The notes under the pieces were generated by a model. The model ran no database searches, had not been told where the DNA came from, and saw nothing but the letters and a program-made list of their open reading frames with translations. A program made the position numbers and the translations under genes. This document shows, piece by piece, positions 1-7,929 of a stretch of DNA of 64,000 bases (position 1 is its first letter; each line of letters begins with the position of its first letter). The stretch covers positions 97,766 through 161,765 of the forward strand of contig JBBSLL010000004.1 of NCBI GenBank assembly GCA_038255255.1, written 5' to 3'. Source of the DNA: JBBQNY01 sp038255255 (lineage in GTDB: Bacteria > Pseudomonadota > Gammaproteobacteria > Xanthomonadales > Ahniellaceae).

Positions 1-57
1 CCGGTCAATGCGCGCGTTCCCGTTCGGACTTGATTCGGGGAGCGGAATTCCGCTTCT

Positions 58-636
58 TCACGCGTTCGCTGAATCGCGCAGGTGCTGGACGAGGATCGTC
101 GTACCGATGACGATCAGGATCGCTCCCCCGGCGATTTCCGCGCGCTTGCCGACGAGCGTGCCAAGCACGTTCCCCAACAGGATTCCGATGGTCACCATCA
201 CCAGCGTGGTCAGCCCGATCACCAGGGCCACGACGGCGATCGGAACCCCGATGAGGGCAAGGCCGACGCCGACCACCATGGCGTCGATGCTGGTGGCGAA
301 TCCTGTCGCGGCGAGGTTCCAGAAGCCGTGTCGACTGGGTGTTTCCACGGACGGACCGTCGTCGTCAGAAAGCCCGGCGTGGATCATGCGGATACCCAGC
401 AGGAACAGCAGGGTGAAGGCGATCCAGTGATCCCACTCGGCGATGTAGACCGCGGCGGCCGAACCGAGCAGCCATCCCACGACAGGCGTCAGGCCCTCGA
501 TGACGCCGAAGATGACGCCGGCGCGCAGTGCTTCCAGGAAGCCCGGCCGCTGCAAGGCGGCGCCCTTGCCGATGGCGGCGGCAAAGGCGTCGGTGGACAT
601 CGCGAGGCCGATCAGGAGCATGGAGAACGGATGCAT
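58..636 (-). CDS. mntP: Manganese efflux pump MntP
   Basis: A 192-residue integral membrane protein of the MntP family, which exports Mn(II) across the inner membrane. The family length is about 190 residues. About six hydrophobic segments are visible. The paired acidic motifs typical of the family are present: STDAFA in the first segment (Asp16) and TSIDAM in the second half (Asp118), followed by glycine-rich helices. A charged cytoplasmic loop lies around residues 90-103. The ATG at 636 has only a weak GGAA upstream. The gene diverges from the PlcP-like gene across about 140 bp. I looked there for a yybP-ykoY manganese riboswitch and did not recognise one. Family assignment is secure; metal specificity rests on the family. 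Confidence 0.93.
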   Translation of the reverse strand: MHPFSMLLIGLAMSTDAFAAAIGKGAALQRPGFLEALRAGVIFGVIEGLTPVVGWLLGSAAAVYIAEWDHWIAFTLLFLLGIRMIHAGLSDDDGPSVETPSRHGFWNLAATGFATSIDAMVVGVGLALIGVPIAVVALVIGLTTLVMVTIGILLGNVLGTLVGKRAEIAGGAILIVIGTTILVQHLRDSANA

Positions 637-775
637 GTTCCGATCAGGTTACTTGGTGCCGGCGCGTCCAACGCGCGACATGCAGTCGAAGCAGGCGGTT
701 CCGCCGTGCCGACTTTGGATGGACGCGGAATCATCATGCGCCGGTCACATTCGACTGCTGTGATGCCCTCTCAGA

Positions 776-1696
776 ATGTATGCATTTCTGAGCCCAGTCC
801 CCGAAACAGTGTTCGCTACACCGCCTGCCGAGGCCCCGGACGAGCCGCAGTCCCCGCACCGCCACCGCACCATCTGGATCTCGGATATCCACCTCGGCAC
901 GCCCGGGTGCAAGGCGGAGTTCCTTCTGGACTTCCTCAAGTGGAACGAGTCGGACACCCTGTTCCTCGTCGGCGACATTCTCGACGGCTGGCGCCTGCGC
1001 AATGGCTGGCACTGGCCGCAGTCGCATAACGACGTCGTCCAGAAGCTGCTGCGCAAGGCGCGCAAGGGCACCCGCGTGGTCTACGTGCCCGGCAACCACG
1101 ACGAGTTCGCGCGCGGCTACGTGGACCATGCCTTTGGCGGCATCGAAGTGGTGCATGAAGCCATTCACCGGACCGCCGATGGCAGGCGCCTGCTCGTGAC
1201 GCACGGCGACTTGTTCGACGGCGTCGTGCAGCGGGCGCGATGGCTCGCGATCCTCGGCGACCATCTGTACACGATGATCCTTGCGCTCAATCACTGGTTC
1301 AACCGCGCCCGCGCGCGCATGGGCTTCGGCTACTGGTCGCTCTCGCAGTACCTCAAGCACAAGGCCAAGGGAGCTGTTTCCTTCATCACCGATTTCGAAC
1401 TGGCGCTGGTGCGCGAGGCGCGGCAGCGCGGCCTCGACGGCGTCGTGTGCGGACACATCCACAAGGCGGAGATTCGCATGGTCGACGGAGTGCTGTACTG
1501 CAACGACGGGGACTGGGTCGAGAGTTTGACGGCCCTGGTCGAAGACCATGCCGGCCAGCTCCGCCTGGTCGAGTGGAAGACGATCCGGCAGGGCGCGCCG
1601 GCGCCCGAGCCTGGCATTTTGCCGTCGCTCGAAGCTGGCCATTCCCCGGCACTCGAAGCTGCGCTTGAACCGGAGCTCGAGGCGGTGCTGACGTGA
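776..1696 (+). CDS. PlcP-like metallophosphoesterase (phospholipase C type; usually annotated as UDP-2,3-diacylglucosamine diphosphatase)
   Basis: A 306-residue calcineurin-like metallophosphoesterase. All metal-binding motifs are visible: SDIHLG (Asp37, His39), VGDILDGW (66-72), GNHDE (106-110), THGD (142-145) and GHIHK (226-230). Signature stretches such as WPQSHND, YWSLSQ and NDGDWVES resemble the rhizobial and marine PlcP group, which hydrolyses phospholipids to diacylglycerol under phosphate starvation, more than the short E. coli LpxH. Residues 275-306 form a Leu/Glu/Ala-rich tail of imperfect repeats that looks non-catalytic. The next gene starts inside this stop codon (GTGA overlap) and encodes a GT4 glycosyltransferase, the same pairing as plcP-agt. 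There is no clear Shine-Dalgarno before the ATG at 776, so the N-terminus is uncertain. An LpxH-like lipid A role is the alternative. Confidence 0.85.
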   Translation: MYAFLSPVPETVFATPPAEAPDEPQSPHRHRTIWISDIHLGTPGCKAEFLLDFLKWNESDTLFLVGDILDGWRLRNGWHWPQSHNDVVQKLLRKARKGTRVVYVPGNHDEFARGYVDHAFGGIEVVHEAIHRTADGRRLLVTHGDLFDGVVQRARWLAILGDHLYTMILALNHWFNRARARMGFGYWSLSQYLKHKAKGAVSFITDFELALVREARQRGLDGVVCGHIHKAEIRMVDGVLYCNDGDWVESLTALVEDHAGQLRLVEWKTIRQGAPAPEPGILPSLEAGHSPALEAALEPELEAVLT

Positions 1697-2739
1697 GGAT
1701 CCTAATCGTCACTGACGCCTGGGAGCCGCAGGTCAACGGCGTGGTGCAGACGCTCAAGTCCACGCGTCGCGAGTTGGAGCGGCTCGGGCACCAGGTCGAA
1801 TTCCTGACGCCGCTCGAGTTCAGCACGCTGCCATGCCCGACCTATCCGGATATCCGGCTGTCGCTGATGCCAGGCAGGAAGGTACGCCAGCGCATTCGCG
1901 AGTTCGGGCCGCATGCGATCCACATTGCGACAGAAGGGCCACTCGGTCTGGCTGCGCGTGCGTATGCGCTGGACCAGAAGGTGCCGTACACGACCGCGTA
2001 CCACACGCGTTTTCCTGAATATGTTCATGCCCGCATCCGGTTGCCGCTGTCCGTTACGTACCGGTTCCTGCGCTGGTTCCATGGGCGCGCCGAAGCGGTC
2101 ATGGTGCCAACCGACGTGGTGCGGCGCGACCTCGTCGCGAACGGTTTTCCCCCATCGAAGGTCGTGCTGTGGTCGCGGGGAGTCGACCTCGATATTTTCA
2201 AGCCCGGGCCCGCGATGCACCACGACCTGACCAAGCCGGTGTTCCTGTGCGTCGGTCGTGTGGCCGTCGAAAAGAACATCGAGGCTTTCCTGCGCCTCGA
2301 CCTGCCAGGCAGCAAATGGGTCGCGGGCGACGGACCGGCGCTTGCGAAATTGAAGGCGGAATTTCCCGAGGTGCGCTTCACCGGCGTAGTGGGAAGGGTC
2401 GAGCTTGCGACCCTCTACAACGCGGCCGATGTGTTCGTCTTTCCGAGCCGCACGGACACGTTTGGCCTGGTGCTGCTCGAGGCGATGGCGTGCGGGTGTC
2501 CGGTCGCGGCCTATCCGGTCACCGGTCCGGTCGATGTGATCGGCGACTCCCCGGCAGGCGCACTCGACGACGATCTGCGCACTGCGGCGCTGCGTGCGCT
2601 GTCCATCGAGCGGACTGAAGCGCGTCGACACGCGGAGCGCTTTTCGTGGGAAGCGTGCACGCGCCAGTTCCTCTCGCACCTGCATCCCTTCAATGTGGAG
2701 CCCGGCGAACTGGAACCGCAACCGGCGCCGGCCGGATAG
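1693..2739 (+). CDS. GT4 glycosyltransferase, Agt-like (candidate glycolipid synthase)
   Basis: A 348-residue GT-B fold, retaining family 4 glycosyltransferase starting at GTG. The N-terminal Rossmann domain opens with ILIVTDAWEPQVNG and carries TEGPLG and TAYHTRFPEY. The nucleotide-sugar domain has VGRVAVEKN, GDGPAL and the acidic pair DTFGLVLLE, a D-x7-E version of the E-x7-E motif. It overlaps the PlcP-like gene by 4 bp, so the two are translationally coupled. In known plcP-agt pairs the glycosyltransferase adds glucose or glucuronic acid to the diacylglycerol released by PlcP. The donor and acceptor here are inferred from that context. A role in another cell-envelope glycan is possible. 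Confidence 0.85.
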   Translation: MRILIVTDAWEPQVNGVVQTLKSTRRELERLGHQVEFLTPLEFSTLPCPTYPDIRLSLMPGRKVRQRIREFGPHAIHIATEGPLGLAARAYALDQKVPYTTAYHTRFPEYVHARIRLPLSVTYRFLRWFHGRAEAVMVPTDVVRRDLVANGFPPSKVVLWSRGVDLDIFKPGPAMHHDLTKPVFLCVGRVAVEKNIEAFLRLDLPGSKWVAGDGPALAKLKAEFPEVRFTGVVGRVELATLYNAADVFVFPSRTDTFGLVLLEAMACGCPVAAYPVTGPVDVIGDSPAGALDDDLRTAALRALSIERTEARRHAERFSWEACTRQFLSHLHPFNVEPGELEPQPAPAG

Positions 2740-2754
2740 CCGGTCGGACGTGAT

Positions 2755-2787
2755 CGGGCCGGGTGGTTACTGAGCGTCGCCGGCCCG
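2755..2787. terminator. GC-rich hairpin between convergent genes
   Basis: A perfect 8-bp stem, CGGGCCGG (2755-2762) with CCGGCCCG (2780-2787), lies between the 3' ends of the GT4 gene and the PstS/OmpA gene. There is no clear T tract on either strand, so this may be an mRNA 3'-end stabiliser rather than an intrinsic terminator. Confidence 0.4.
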
Positions 2788-2798
2788 GTCTTCTCCGC

Positions 2799-4160
2799 TC
2801 AGAACGAGGAGGCGCTCGCCGACGTTCCGCTGCGCGGACGCAACCAGATCTCGACCCGCCGGTTGCGCGAGCGACCCACGTCCGAGTCATTCGATGCAAC
2901 CGGGGCCACGTGTCCGACGCCGCGTACCTGGCGCGGCACTACGCCGCGCCTCATCAACTGGTCCGCCACATAGTCGGCACGGTCCACGCTCATTGCGAGT
3001 GCCTGGTAGGCATTGACTTCGTTGGCGTCGGAGAAGCCGATGAGCAACAGATCGCCCGTCCCCTTCGATTCGCTGCGCAGATAGTGGGTGAGGCGGTCGA
3101 GGTCGCGCAGTGCCTTGCCGTCGAGGTAGCTCGCACCCGTGGCGAAACGGAAGTTGACCGTGAGGCGCCTCGCCGTGGAAGTCAGAGCTGCGTATTCCTT
3201 GCCTGCGTCGGGGCGAGGGGGAAGCGCGATTGGCGCAATGACCTGCGCAATGAAGCCGGTCCTGTCGACCGCTGCCTGCGCGCTGGCCGAATGCACGAAC
3301 TCCAGGAAGTCCCGGGTCAGTGCGGTCGACCGGGCGGATCGGTAGGCGAAGAGTCGACGCGACAGCACGTAGTCTTCCGTTGCCACGTTGAATCGCGACG
3401 GCGGCAAGGCGCGCGTGCCGGCGTCGGACAGCGCCAGCGCGCGGGCCTTGCCGACGCCCGCCAGGCCCACGAAGCCGAGGGCGTTCTGATCGCCCGCAAC
3501 CCGCCCGGACAGCTCGCTGGTCGACTCGAACCGATGCGTATCGGCCCGCAAGGCGTCATCGCCGAGGACCATCGACTTGAACGAATCGAACGTGCCCGAC
3601 TTGTCGTCGCGCGCGTACAGGGTGACTGCGCCGGGTTTGCCTCCCACCTCGCGCCAATTCGTGATCTTGCCGGAGAAGAGCTGCTTGACCTGCTGGACCG
3701 TGAGCGTGCGTATGGGATTGCTGTCGTGCACGATGACCGACAGTCCGTCGAGTGCTAGGACGTGCTCTTGTTCCGGCGCGTCGAGGCTCCCCAGCGACTT
3801 CGCGCTGGCCAATTCCGCTGCCTTGGCGGGACGCGACGCCATCCACAGGTCCGCCTTTCCTGCGATCAATGATGCAAGCCCGGTGCCGGTGCCATGCGCC
3901 GCGATCTGCACGTTGAGCGTGTCGCTGCCTCGGGTGAACTGGCGTGCGTGTTCCTCGGCCGCCATTTCGCGCCACTCGCCGCCGATCCAGCCGCGGTCCA
4001 CCGCCCAGCTATCCACCAGCGCCGGCGCAAGGGCCTGGCCCACCGTGTTGGATCCGTGCAGGCGCAACTCGAATTCCGCCGCGCTGAGCGGCAGCATCGC
4101 CGTGCAAGCAAGCAATACGGCAACTCGCAGGAAAATCGAGGCTGGCGACAGGATGGGCAT
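2799..4160 (-). CDS. PstS-like phosphate-binding domain fused to an OmpA C-terminal domain
   Basis: A 453-residue secreted protein. I chose the ATG at 4160 because it places a signal peptide (residues 1-25, ending LSAAEF) at the N-terminus; upstream in-frame codons would only add a charged leader. Residues about 25-290 are a PBP-like domain (LHGSNTVGQALAPAL, KQLFSGKITNWREVG, YARDDKSGTFDSF), typical of PstS-type phosphate-binding proteins. Residues about 330-450 are an OmpA peptidoglycan-binding domain (GFSDANE, RNRRVEIWLRP). The product should be periplasmic and anchored to peptidoglycan by the OmpA domain. It is convergent with the PlcP-like/GT4 pair and has no Pst transporter genes beside it, so it may sense or scavenge phosphate rather than feed PstCAB. 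Domain calls are strong; the ligand is inferred. Confidence 0.85.
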   Translation of the reverse strand: MPILSPASIFLRVAVLLACTAMLPLSAAEFELRLHGSNTVGQALAPALVDSWAVDRGWIGGEWREMAAEEHARQFTRGSDTLNVQIAAHGTGTGLASLIAGKADLWMASRPAKAAELASAKSLGSLDAPEQEHVLALDGLSVIVHDSNPIRTLTVQQVKQLFSGKITNWREVGGKPGAVTLYARDDKSGTFDSFKSMVLGDDALRADTHRFESTSELSGRVAGDQNALGFVGLAGVGKARALALSDAGTRALPPSRFNVATEDYVLSRRLFAYRSARSTALTRDFLEFVHSASAQAAVDRTGFIAQVIAPIALPPRPDAGKEYAALTSTARRLTVNFRFATGASYLDGKALRDLDRLTHYLRSESKGTGDLLLIGFSDANEVNAYQALAMSVDRADYVADQLMRRGVVPRQVRGVGHVAPVASNDSDVGRSRNRRVEIWLRPRSGTSASASSF

Positions 4161-4371
4161 GGGAGCGCTGCTGAAAAGGAAACGCCTATCCTCAGGACAC
4201 TGCGTTGCGGAGCCATGACGGTGGCGCGTCTGTTGTCCGATCACCGACCCGAGGTCGTGGTTTGCCCATTCAAAGCCTTGCAGGAGCGCGTACCATGCTC
4301 GCGTGGCAAGACTGGTGCGCTGGCATTCGCATGGCGCGGTCGGGCTTCATCGCAACAACTGGGGGAACACC

Positions 4372-6345
4372 ATGACACCGAATATTCGGCCCGGACTCCA
4401 AGCCCGGCTTCTCGGCGCAGCGCTGATCGCTGCAACCGCACTGTTGCCCGGCCTGGCGATCGCGGCCGTGACGGAAGCACCGCAGCAGTTTCCGATTCGC
4501 GACTTCTTCAGCAACCCGGAGAAGGCATACTTCCGCCTCAGCGAGGACGGCAAGACGCTTGGCTTCATGCAGCCGGTCGCGGTCGACGGAAATCCGCGCC
4601 GCCTCAACGTGTTCGTGCAGCCACTGGACGGGAGCAAGCTCGTCGGCCAACCGCGACGCCTCACTGGCGAGACCGCGCGCGACATCGGCATCTATTACTG
4701 GAAGGGCAGCGACACCATCCTGTTCGAGAAGGACTTCGGGGGCGACGAGAATACGCACGTCGTGGCGGTGGACCTCGAAAGCGGCAAGATCACCGACCTG
4801 ACGCCGGGCACCAAAGTGCGGGCGGGCATCCAGGACGACCTGCCTGACGATCCGGGGCATATCCTCGTCAGCCACAACCGTCGCAACGCCGAGGTTTTCG
4901 ACGTTTATCGCATCAACCTCAAGACCGGCAAGGAAACGCTCGTCGCGAAGAACCCCGGCGACATCATCGGCTGGCAGACCGACCACGCCGGCCGCGTGCG
5001 CATGGCGGCGCGTTCCACGGGCCTCGACACCATCGTGCTCTACCGCGACGACGAGAAGGCCGAGTTTAAGCCCATCATCACCACCGACTACAAGACCGAC
5101 GTCGAGCCGGCGTTCTTCAGCGCCGACAACAAGAAGTTCTACGCGATCAGCAACCGCGGTCGCGACAAGAAGGCGCTGGTGCTGATCGATCCGGCCCAAC
5201 CCGACGCCGAGGAGGTGCTGTACGCGCATCCCGAGGTCGATCTCGGGGGCGCCTCGTGGTCGCGCGCACGCAAGAAGCTGACGCGGGCCGATTACTTCAC
5301 GGCAAAGTCCGGGCGCAAGTTCTTCGACGAGGACACGGAAGCCCTGTTCAAGCGCCTCGAGAAGAAGCTGCCGGGCATGGAGATATTCCTCCAGGCGAAC
5401 GACAAGGCCGAGAACAAGTTCATCGTGTCCGCCTCCAACGATCGCACCCCTGGCGCGCGCTATCTTTACGACGCAAAGGCCGACACGCTCACGAAGCTCG
5501 GCGACATCAACCCGAAGATCTCCGAATCGGCGATGGCGCATGTGAAGCCGATCCAGTACAAGAGCCGCGACGGGCTGACCATCAACGGCTACCTCACCAC
5601 GCCGCTCGGCCGCGAGCCGAAGAACCTGGCCTGCATCGTGAATCCGCACGGCGGCCCGTGGGCGCGCGACCTGTGGGGTTACAACCCCGAGATCCAGTTC
5701 CTCGCGAACCGCGGCTACTGCATCCTCCAGATGAATTTCCGCGGTTCGACGGGCTATGGCCGCGAGTTCTGGGAAGCGAGCTTCGGGCAGTGGGGCCTCA
5801 AGATGCAGGATGACGTCACGGACGGCGCGAAATGGCTGATCGACCAGGGCATTGCGGATCCCAAGCGCCTGGGAATCTACGGCGGCAGCTATGGCGGTTA
5901 CGCGACGCTCGCCGGCGTGGTTTACACGCCTGATCTCTACGCGGCGGCGGTGGACTTCGTCGGCGTCTCGAACCTGCTGACCTTCATGAACACCATTCCA
6001 CCGTACTGGAAGCCGATGCTGCCGAAGTTCCATGCCATGGTCGGCCATCCGGAAAAGGATATCGAGCGCATGAAGGCGACCTCGCCGGCGCTGCACGCCG
6101 ACAGGATCAAGACGCCACTGTTCATAGCCCAGGGCGCCAACGATCCGCGCGTCAACAAGGCAGAAAGCGACCAGGTCGTCGAAGCCCTCAAGAAGCGCGG
6201 CGTCGAAGTCCAGTACATGGTGAAGGACAACGAAGGCCACGGCTTCAGCAACGAAGAGAACCGCTACGAGTTCTACGGTGCGATGGAGACTTTCTTCGCC
6301 AAGCACCTCAAGCCCGACGTTCCGGTGGCTTCCGCGACGGAGTGA
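4372..6345 (+). CDS. Secreted S9 family (prolyl oligopeptidase-type) peptidase
   Basis: A 657-residue protein. The ATG at 4372 follows a GGGGGAA ribosome-binding site and gives a signal peptide (ALLPGLAIAA, cleavage near residue 31). The middle is a beta-propeller (residues about 50-400), followed by an alpha/beta-hydrolase domain. The catalytic triad is recognisable: Ser506 in GGSYGGYA, Asp591 in GANDPRV and His623 in EGHGFS. Proteins of this kind are dipeptidyl or acylaminoacyl peptidases that trim peptides, here probably in the periplasm. The gene appears to be a single transcription unit, convergent with the membrane protein ending at 6394. The exact specificity cannot be read from the sequence. 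Confidence 0.93.
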   Translation: MTPNIRPGLQARLLGAALIAATALLPGLAIAAVTEAPQQFPIRDFFSNPEKAYFRLSEDGKTLGFMQPVAVDGNPRRLNVFVQPLDGSKLVGQPRRLTGETARDIGIYYWKGSDTILFEKDFGGDENTHVVAVDLESGKITDLTPGTKVRAGIQDDLPDDPGHILVSHNRRNAEVFDVYRINLKTGKETLVAKNPGDIIGWQTDHAGRVRMAARSTGLDTIVLYRDDEKAEFKPIITTDYKTDVEPAFFSADNKKFYAISNRGRDKKALVLIDPAQPDAEEVLYAHPEVDLGGASWSRARKKLTRADYFTAKSGRKFFDEDTEALFKRLEKKLPGMEIFLQANDKAENKFIVSASNDRTPGARYLYDAKADTLTKLGDINPKISESAMAHVKPIQYKSRDGLTINGYLTTPLGREPKNLACIVNPHGGPWARDLWGYNPEIQFLANRGYCILQMNFRGSTGYGREFWEASFGQWGLKMQDDVTDGAKWLIDQGIADPKRLGIYGGSYGGYATLAGVVYTPDLYAAAVDFVGVSNLLTFMNTIPPYWKPMLPKFHAMVGHPEKDIERMKATSPALHADRIKTPLFIAQGANDPRVNKAESDQVVEALKKRGVEVQYMVKDNEGHGFSNEENRYEFYGAMETFFAKHLKPDVPVASATE

Positions 6346-6353
6346 TCTCGACG

Positions 6354-6382
6354 CTCCGGTCCGCGCACGTCGCGGGCCGGAG
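6354..6382. terminator. Hairpin between convergent genes
   Basis: A 12-bp stem with one wobble position: CTCCGG-TCCGCG pairs with CGCGGG-CCGGAG around a 5-nt loop. It lies 9 bp after the S9 peptidase stop and 12 bp before the end of the opposing gene. No T run follows on either strand, so intrinsic termination is uncertain. Confidence 0.45.
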
Positions 6383-6393
6383 GGTTGCCCTCG

Positions 6394-7092
6394 CTATCGA
6401 ATGGCTGCGTGCGGAGAGTCTCGCCACTTGAACTGGGCGACCATCCCCGCGAAGCGCACGCGCACGAGCCAGAAGATCATCAGCGCGAACGGCGCGAACG
6501 CCAGGACGAACAGGAAGGAAGACCCGCGCACCGCCGCAGGCAGGATGTCCTGCTGGCCGAGGAAGAATGAGCCGGTGGCGATGAAGGAGGCGAAGCACAT
6601 CCGCCACAGGTGGCGTGAGATTCGTTGCGTTGCCGAAATTTTACCGCGCAGGATGAACCTGAGGTCTGCCAGCCCGGCCAGGAGGCATATCGTGCCAAGC
6701 GCGAAGAGGGCGCCGGGCCCCGGTGGTCCTGAGCGTTGCTCACGAGGAACGTTGGCAAGCTCGAACGCGCCCACGAGGATGGCGATCGCGATCATCAACA
6801 CGGCCGCGCACGCGATCTTCTCGAACATTCCGGGTGTCCCGCTGCGCCGTCGCGCCGTCATCCACGCGGTGGCGACGAAGTAGCAGACCATGATCCCCCC
6901 GATCGGCGAATCAGGCGGCGTCTTGAAAGGTGCCAGCATCGAAGCGGTAACGCCAAGCACGAACATCGAGACGCAGAACGCGGTGCCGGTCGCGACGTGC
7001 ATGCCGCCGCCTTTGCGCGAGGCGAACGCGACCGTGCCGGTGAGCAATGCGAGGGTCCCGCCGGCGATATGGATCCACGTGACGGCATTCAT
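6394..7092 (-). CDS. Multi-pass membrane protein, DUF2306-like
   Basis: A 232-residue polytopic protein with about seven hydrophobic helices. The N-terminus (HIAGGTLALLTG, then RKGGGMH) resembles the DUF2306/YozB-like group of uncharacterised membrane proteins, in which conserved histidines sit near the membrane surface. A function cannot be assigned. The start ATG overlaps the stop of the XRE regulator gene (ATGA), so it is the third gene of the DUF2975-XRE-membrane protein operon and is probably controlled with it. The C-terminus is basic and cytoplasmic-looking. Confidence 0.8.
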   Translation of the reverse strand: MNAVTWIHIAGGTLALLTGTVAFASRKGGGMHVATGTAFCVSMFVLGVTASMLAPFKTPPDSPIGGIMVCYFVATAWMTARRRSGTPGMFEKIACAAVLMIAIAILVGAFELANVPREQRSGPPGPGALFALGTICLLAGLADLRFILRGKISATQRISRHLWRMCFASFIATGSFFLGQQDILPAAVRGSSFLFVLAFAPFALMIFWLVRVRFAGMVAQFKWRDSPHAAIR

Positions 7093-7346
7093 GGCCGTGC
7101 TCCATCGATTGCATCCGCAGCATCGGCGTCGTCCGCATGACCCTCCGGCTGGAACTCGAGCAACTCGCCCGGCTGGCAGTCGAGTGCGGTGCAGATTGCT
7201 TCGAGCGTGGAGAACCGGATGGCCTTCGCCTTGCCGGTCTTGAGGATCGACAGGTTGGCGACGGTGATGTCGATGCGCGTCGCCAGTTCGGTGAGCGTCA
7301 TGCGGCGCTCGTGCAGTTTGTCATCGAGACGGACCAGGATCGGCAT
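7089..7346 (-). CDS. XRE-family helix-turn-helix regulator (DUF2975-associated type)
   Basis: An 85-residue Cro/CI-type DNA-binding protein. The helix-turn-helix is in LTELATRIDITVANLSILK, with the usual second-half signature STLEAICTALDCQPGELLEF. The last 20 residues are acidic and probably disordered. Regulators of this size are commonly paired with a DUF2975 membrane protein, as here: the DUF2975 stop is 1 bp upstream and the following membrane protein overlaps by 4 bp. It lacks a ligand domain, so any signal would have to come from a partner. A 6-bp inverted repeat over the operon's -10 element (7887-7903) is a candidate operator. Confidence 0.88.
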   Translation of the reverse strand: MPILVRLDDKLHERRMTLTELATRIDITVANLSILKTGKAKAIRFSTLEAICTALDCQPGELLEFQPEGHADDADAADAIDGARP

Positions 7347-7347
7347 G

Positions 7348-7860
7348 TCACACCGTGCCTTCGAGGTCGGCGCGCATCCGTGCGCCCTGCGCGAACACCC
7401 CAGCCAGGACGAAGAGCAGCAACACCGCCAGCCACGGTGCGAAGGAGAACCCGTCGATCCTGCCCGGTTCCCACACGGTCGCGGCGATGGCCGCGACCAG
7501 CAGTCGCAGCGCTTCAAGCCCCAGCACGCTCCATGCGATCGCGTTCAGGCGTTGCGAGTTTTCCAGGATGAAAGGGTCGCCGTCGCGCACGGTGTCGACG
7601 ATGGCCAGCAGACGCCGCAGCACTGTGTGCACGATCGCGGCGCCGACGATGCCGATGACGACGATCGAGCGGAGTCCCTGGCCGATCATCGGATGCGCGT
7701 CGACCATGTCGAACCCGAGAGGCCGCCGCGGCCAGTCGTCGATGAAGAAGCTGTAGACCAGAAGGCCAGCGATGACCAGCGCATAGATCACGTTGAGGAC
7801 GATCAGGCCCTTGATGACGGGTCGGGCGACCGCGAGGGCTTGGGCATTTGTATCGGTCAT
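7348..7860 (-). CDS. DUF2975 family membrane protein
   Basis: A 170-residue protein with four hydrophobic segments in the DUF2975 pattern (residues about 16-40, 60-85, 108-130, 140-160). The loop DTVRDGDPFILEN between segments 2 and 3 is the family's most recognisable element. The ATG at 7860 is preceded by AGGAGG at good spacing, which fixes the start. DUF2975 proteins have no defined activity. The fixed coupling to a small XRE regulator suggests that they pass a membrane signal to it or are its target. It is first in a three-gene operon behind a good promoter at 7889-7917. Confidence 0.88.
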   Translation of the reverse strand: MTDTNAQALAVARPVIKGLIVLNVIYALVIAGLLVYSFFIDDWPRRPLGFDMVDAHPMIGQGLRSIVVIGIVGAAIVHTVLRRLLAIVDTVRDGDPFILENSQRLNAIAWSVLGLEALRLLVAAIAATVWEPGRIDGFSFAPWLAVLLLFVLAGVFAQGARMRADLEGTV

Positions 7861-7886
7861 GTCGCGGCCTCCTGCATATCGTAAAG

Positions 7887-7903
7887 CGATGCTAGACGCA
7901 TCG
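7887..7903. promoter_or_regulatory. Inverted repeat overlapping the -10 element; candidate XRE operator
   Basis: CGATGC and GCATCG face each other across TAGAC, covering the -10 hexamer of the DUF2975-XRE promoter. Its position suits an autoregulatory repressor site. The binding protein is inferred from context. Confidence 0.45.
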
Positions 7904-7917
7904 ATAAACAATATCAA
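7889..7917 (-). promoter_or_regulatory. Sigma-70-type promoter of the DUF2975-XRE operon
   Basis: Read on the minus strand, TTGATA (7917-7912) and TAGCAT (7894-7889) are separated by exactly 17 bp, about 30 bp upstream of the ATG at 7860. The match to the consensus is good by the standards of this GC-rich window. Confidence 0.6.
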
Positions 7918-7929
7918 GGGTGCCTGAGG

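Noticed and set aside
637..775. yybP-ykoY manganese riboswitch before mntP
   Set aside because: The conserved riboswitch core sequences were not recognisable on the minus strand, and the short gap must also hold the promoter of the PlcP-like gene.
4270..6306. A 678-codon open frame antisense to the S9 peptidase
   Set aside because: It mirrors the third-position GC bias of the real gene, has low-complexity Arg/Val/Leu composition, no family signature and no ribosome-binding site. Similar antisense frames at 34752-35630 and 52715-54112 were rejected for the same reason.
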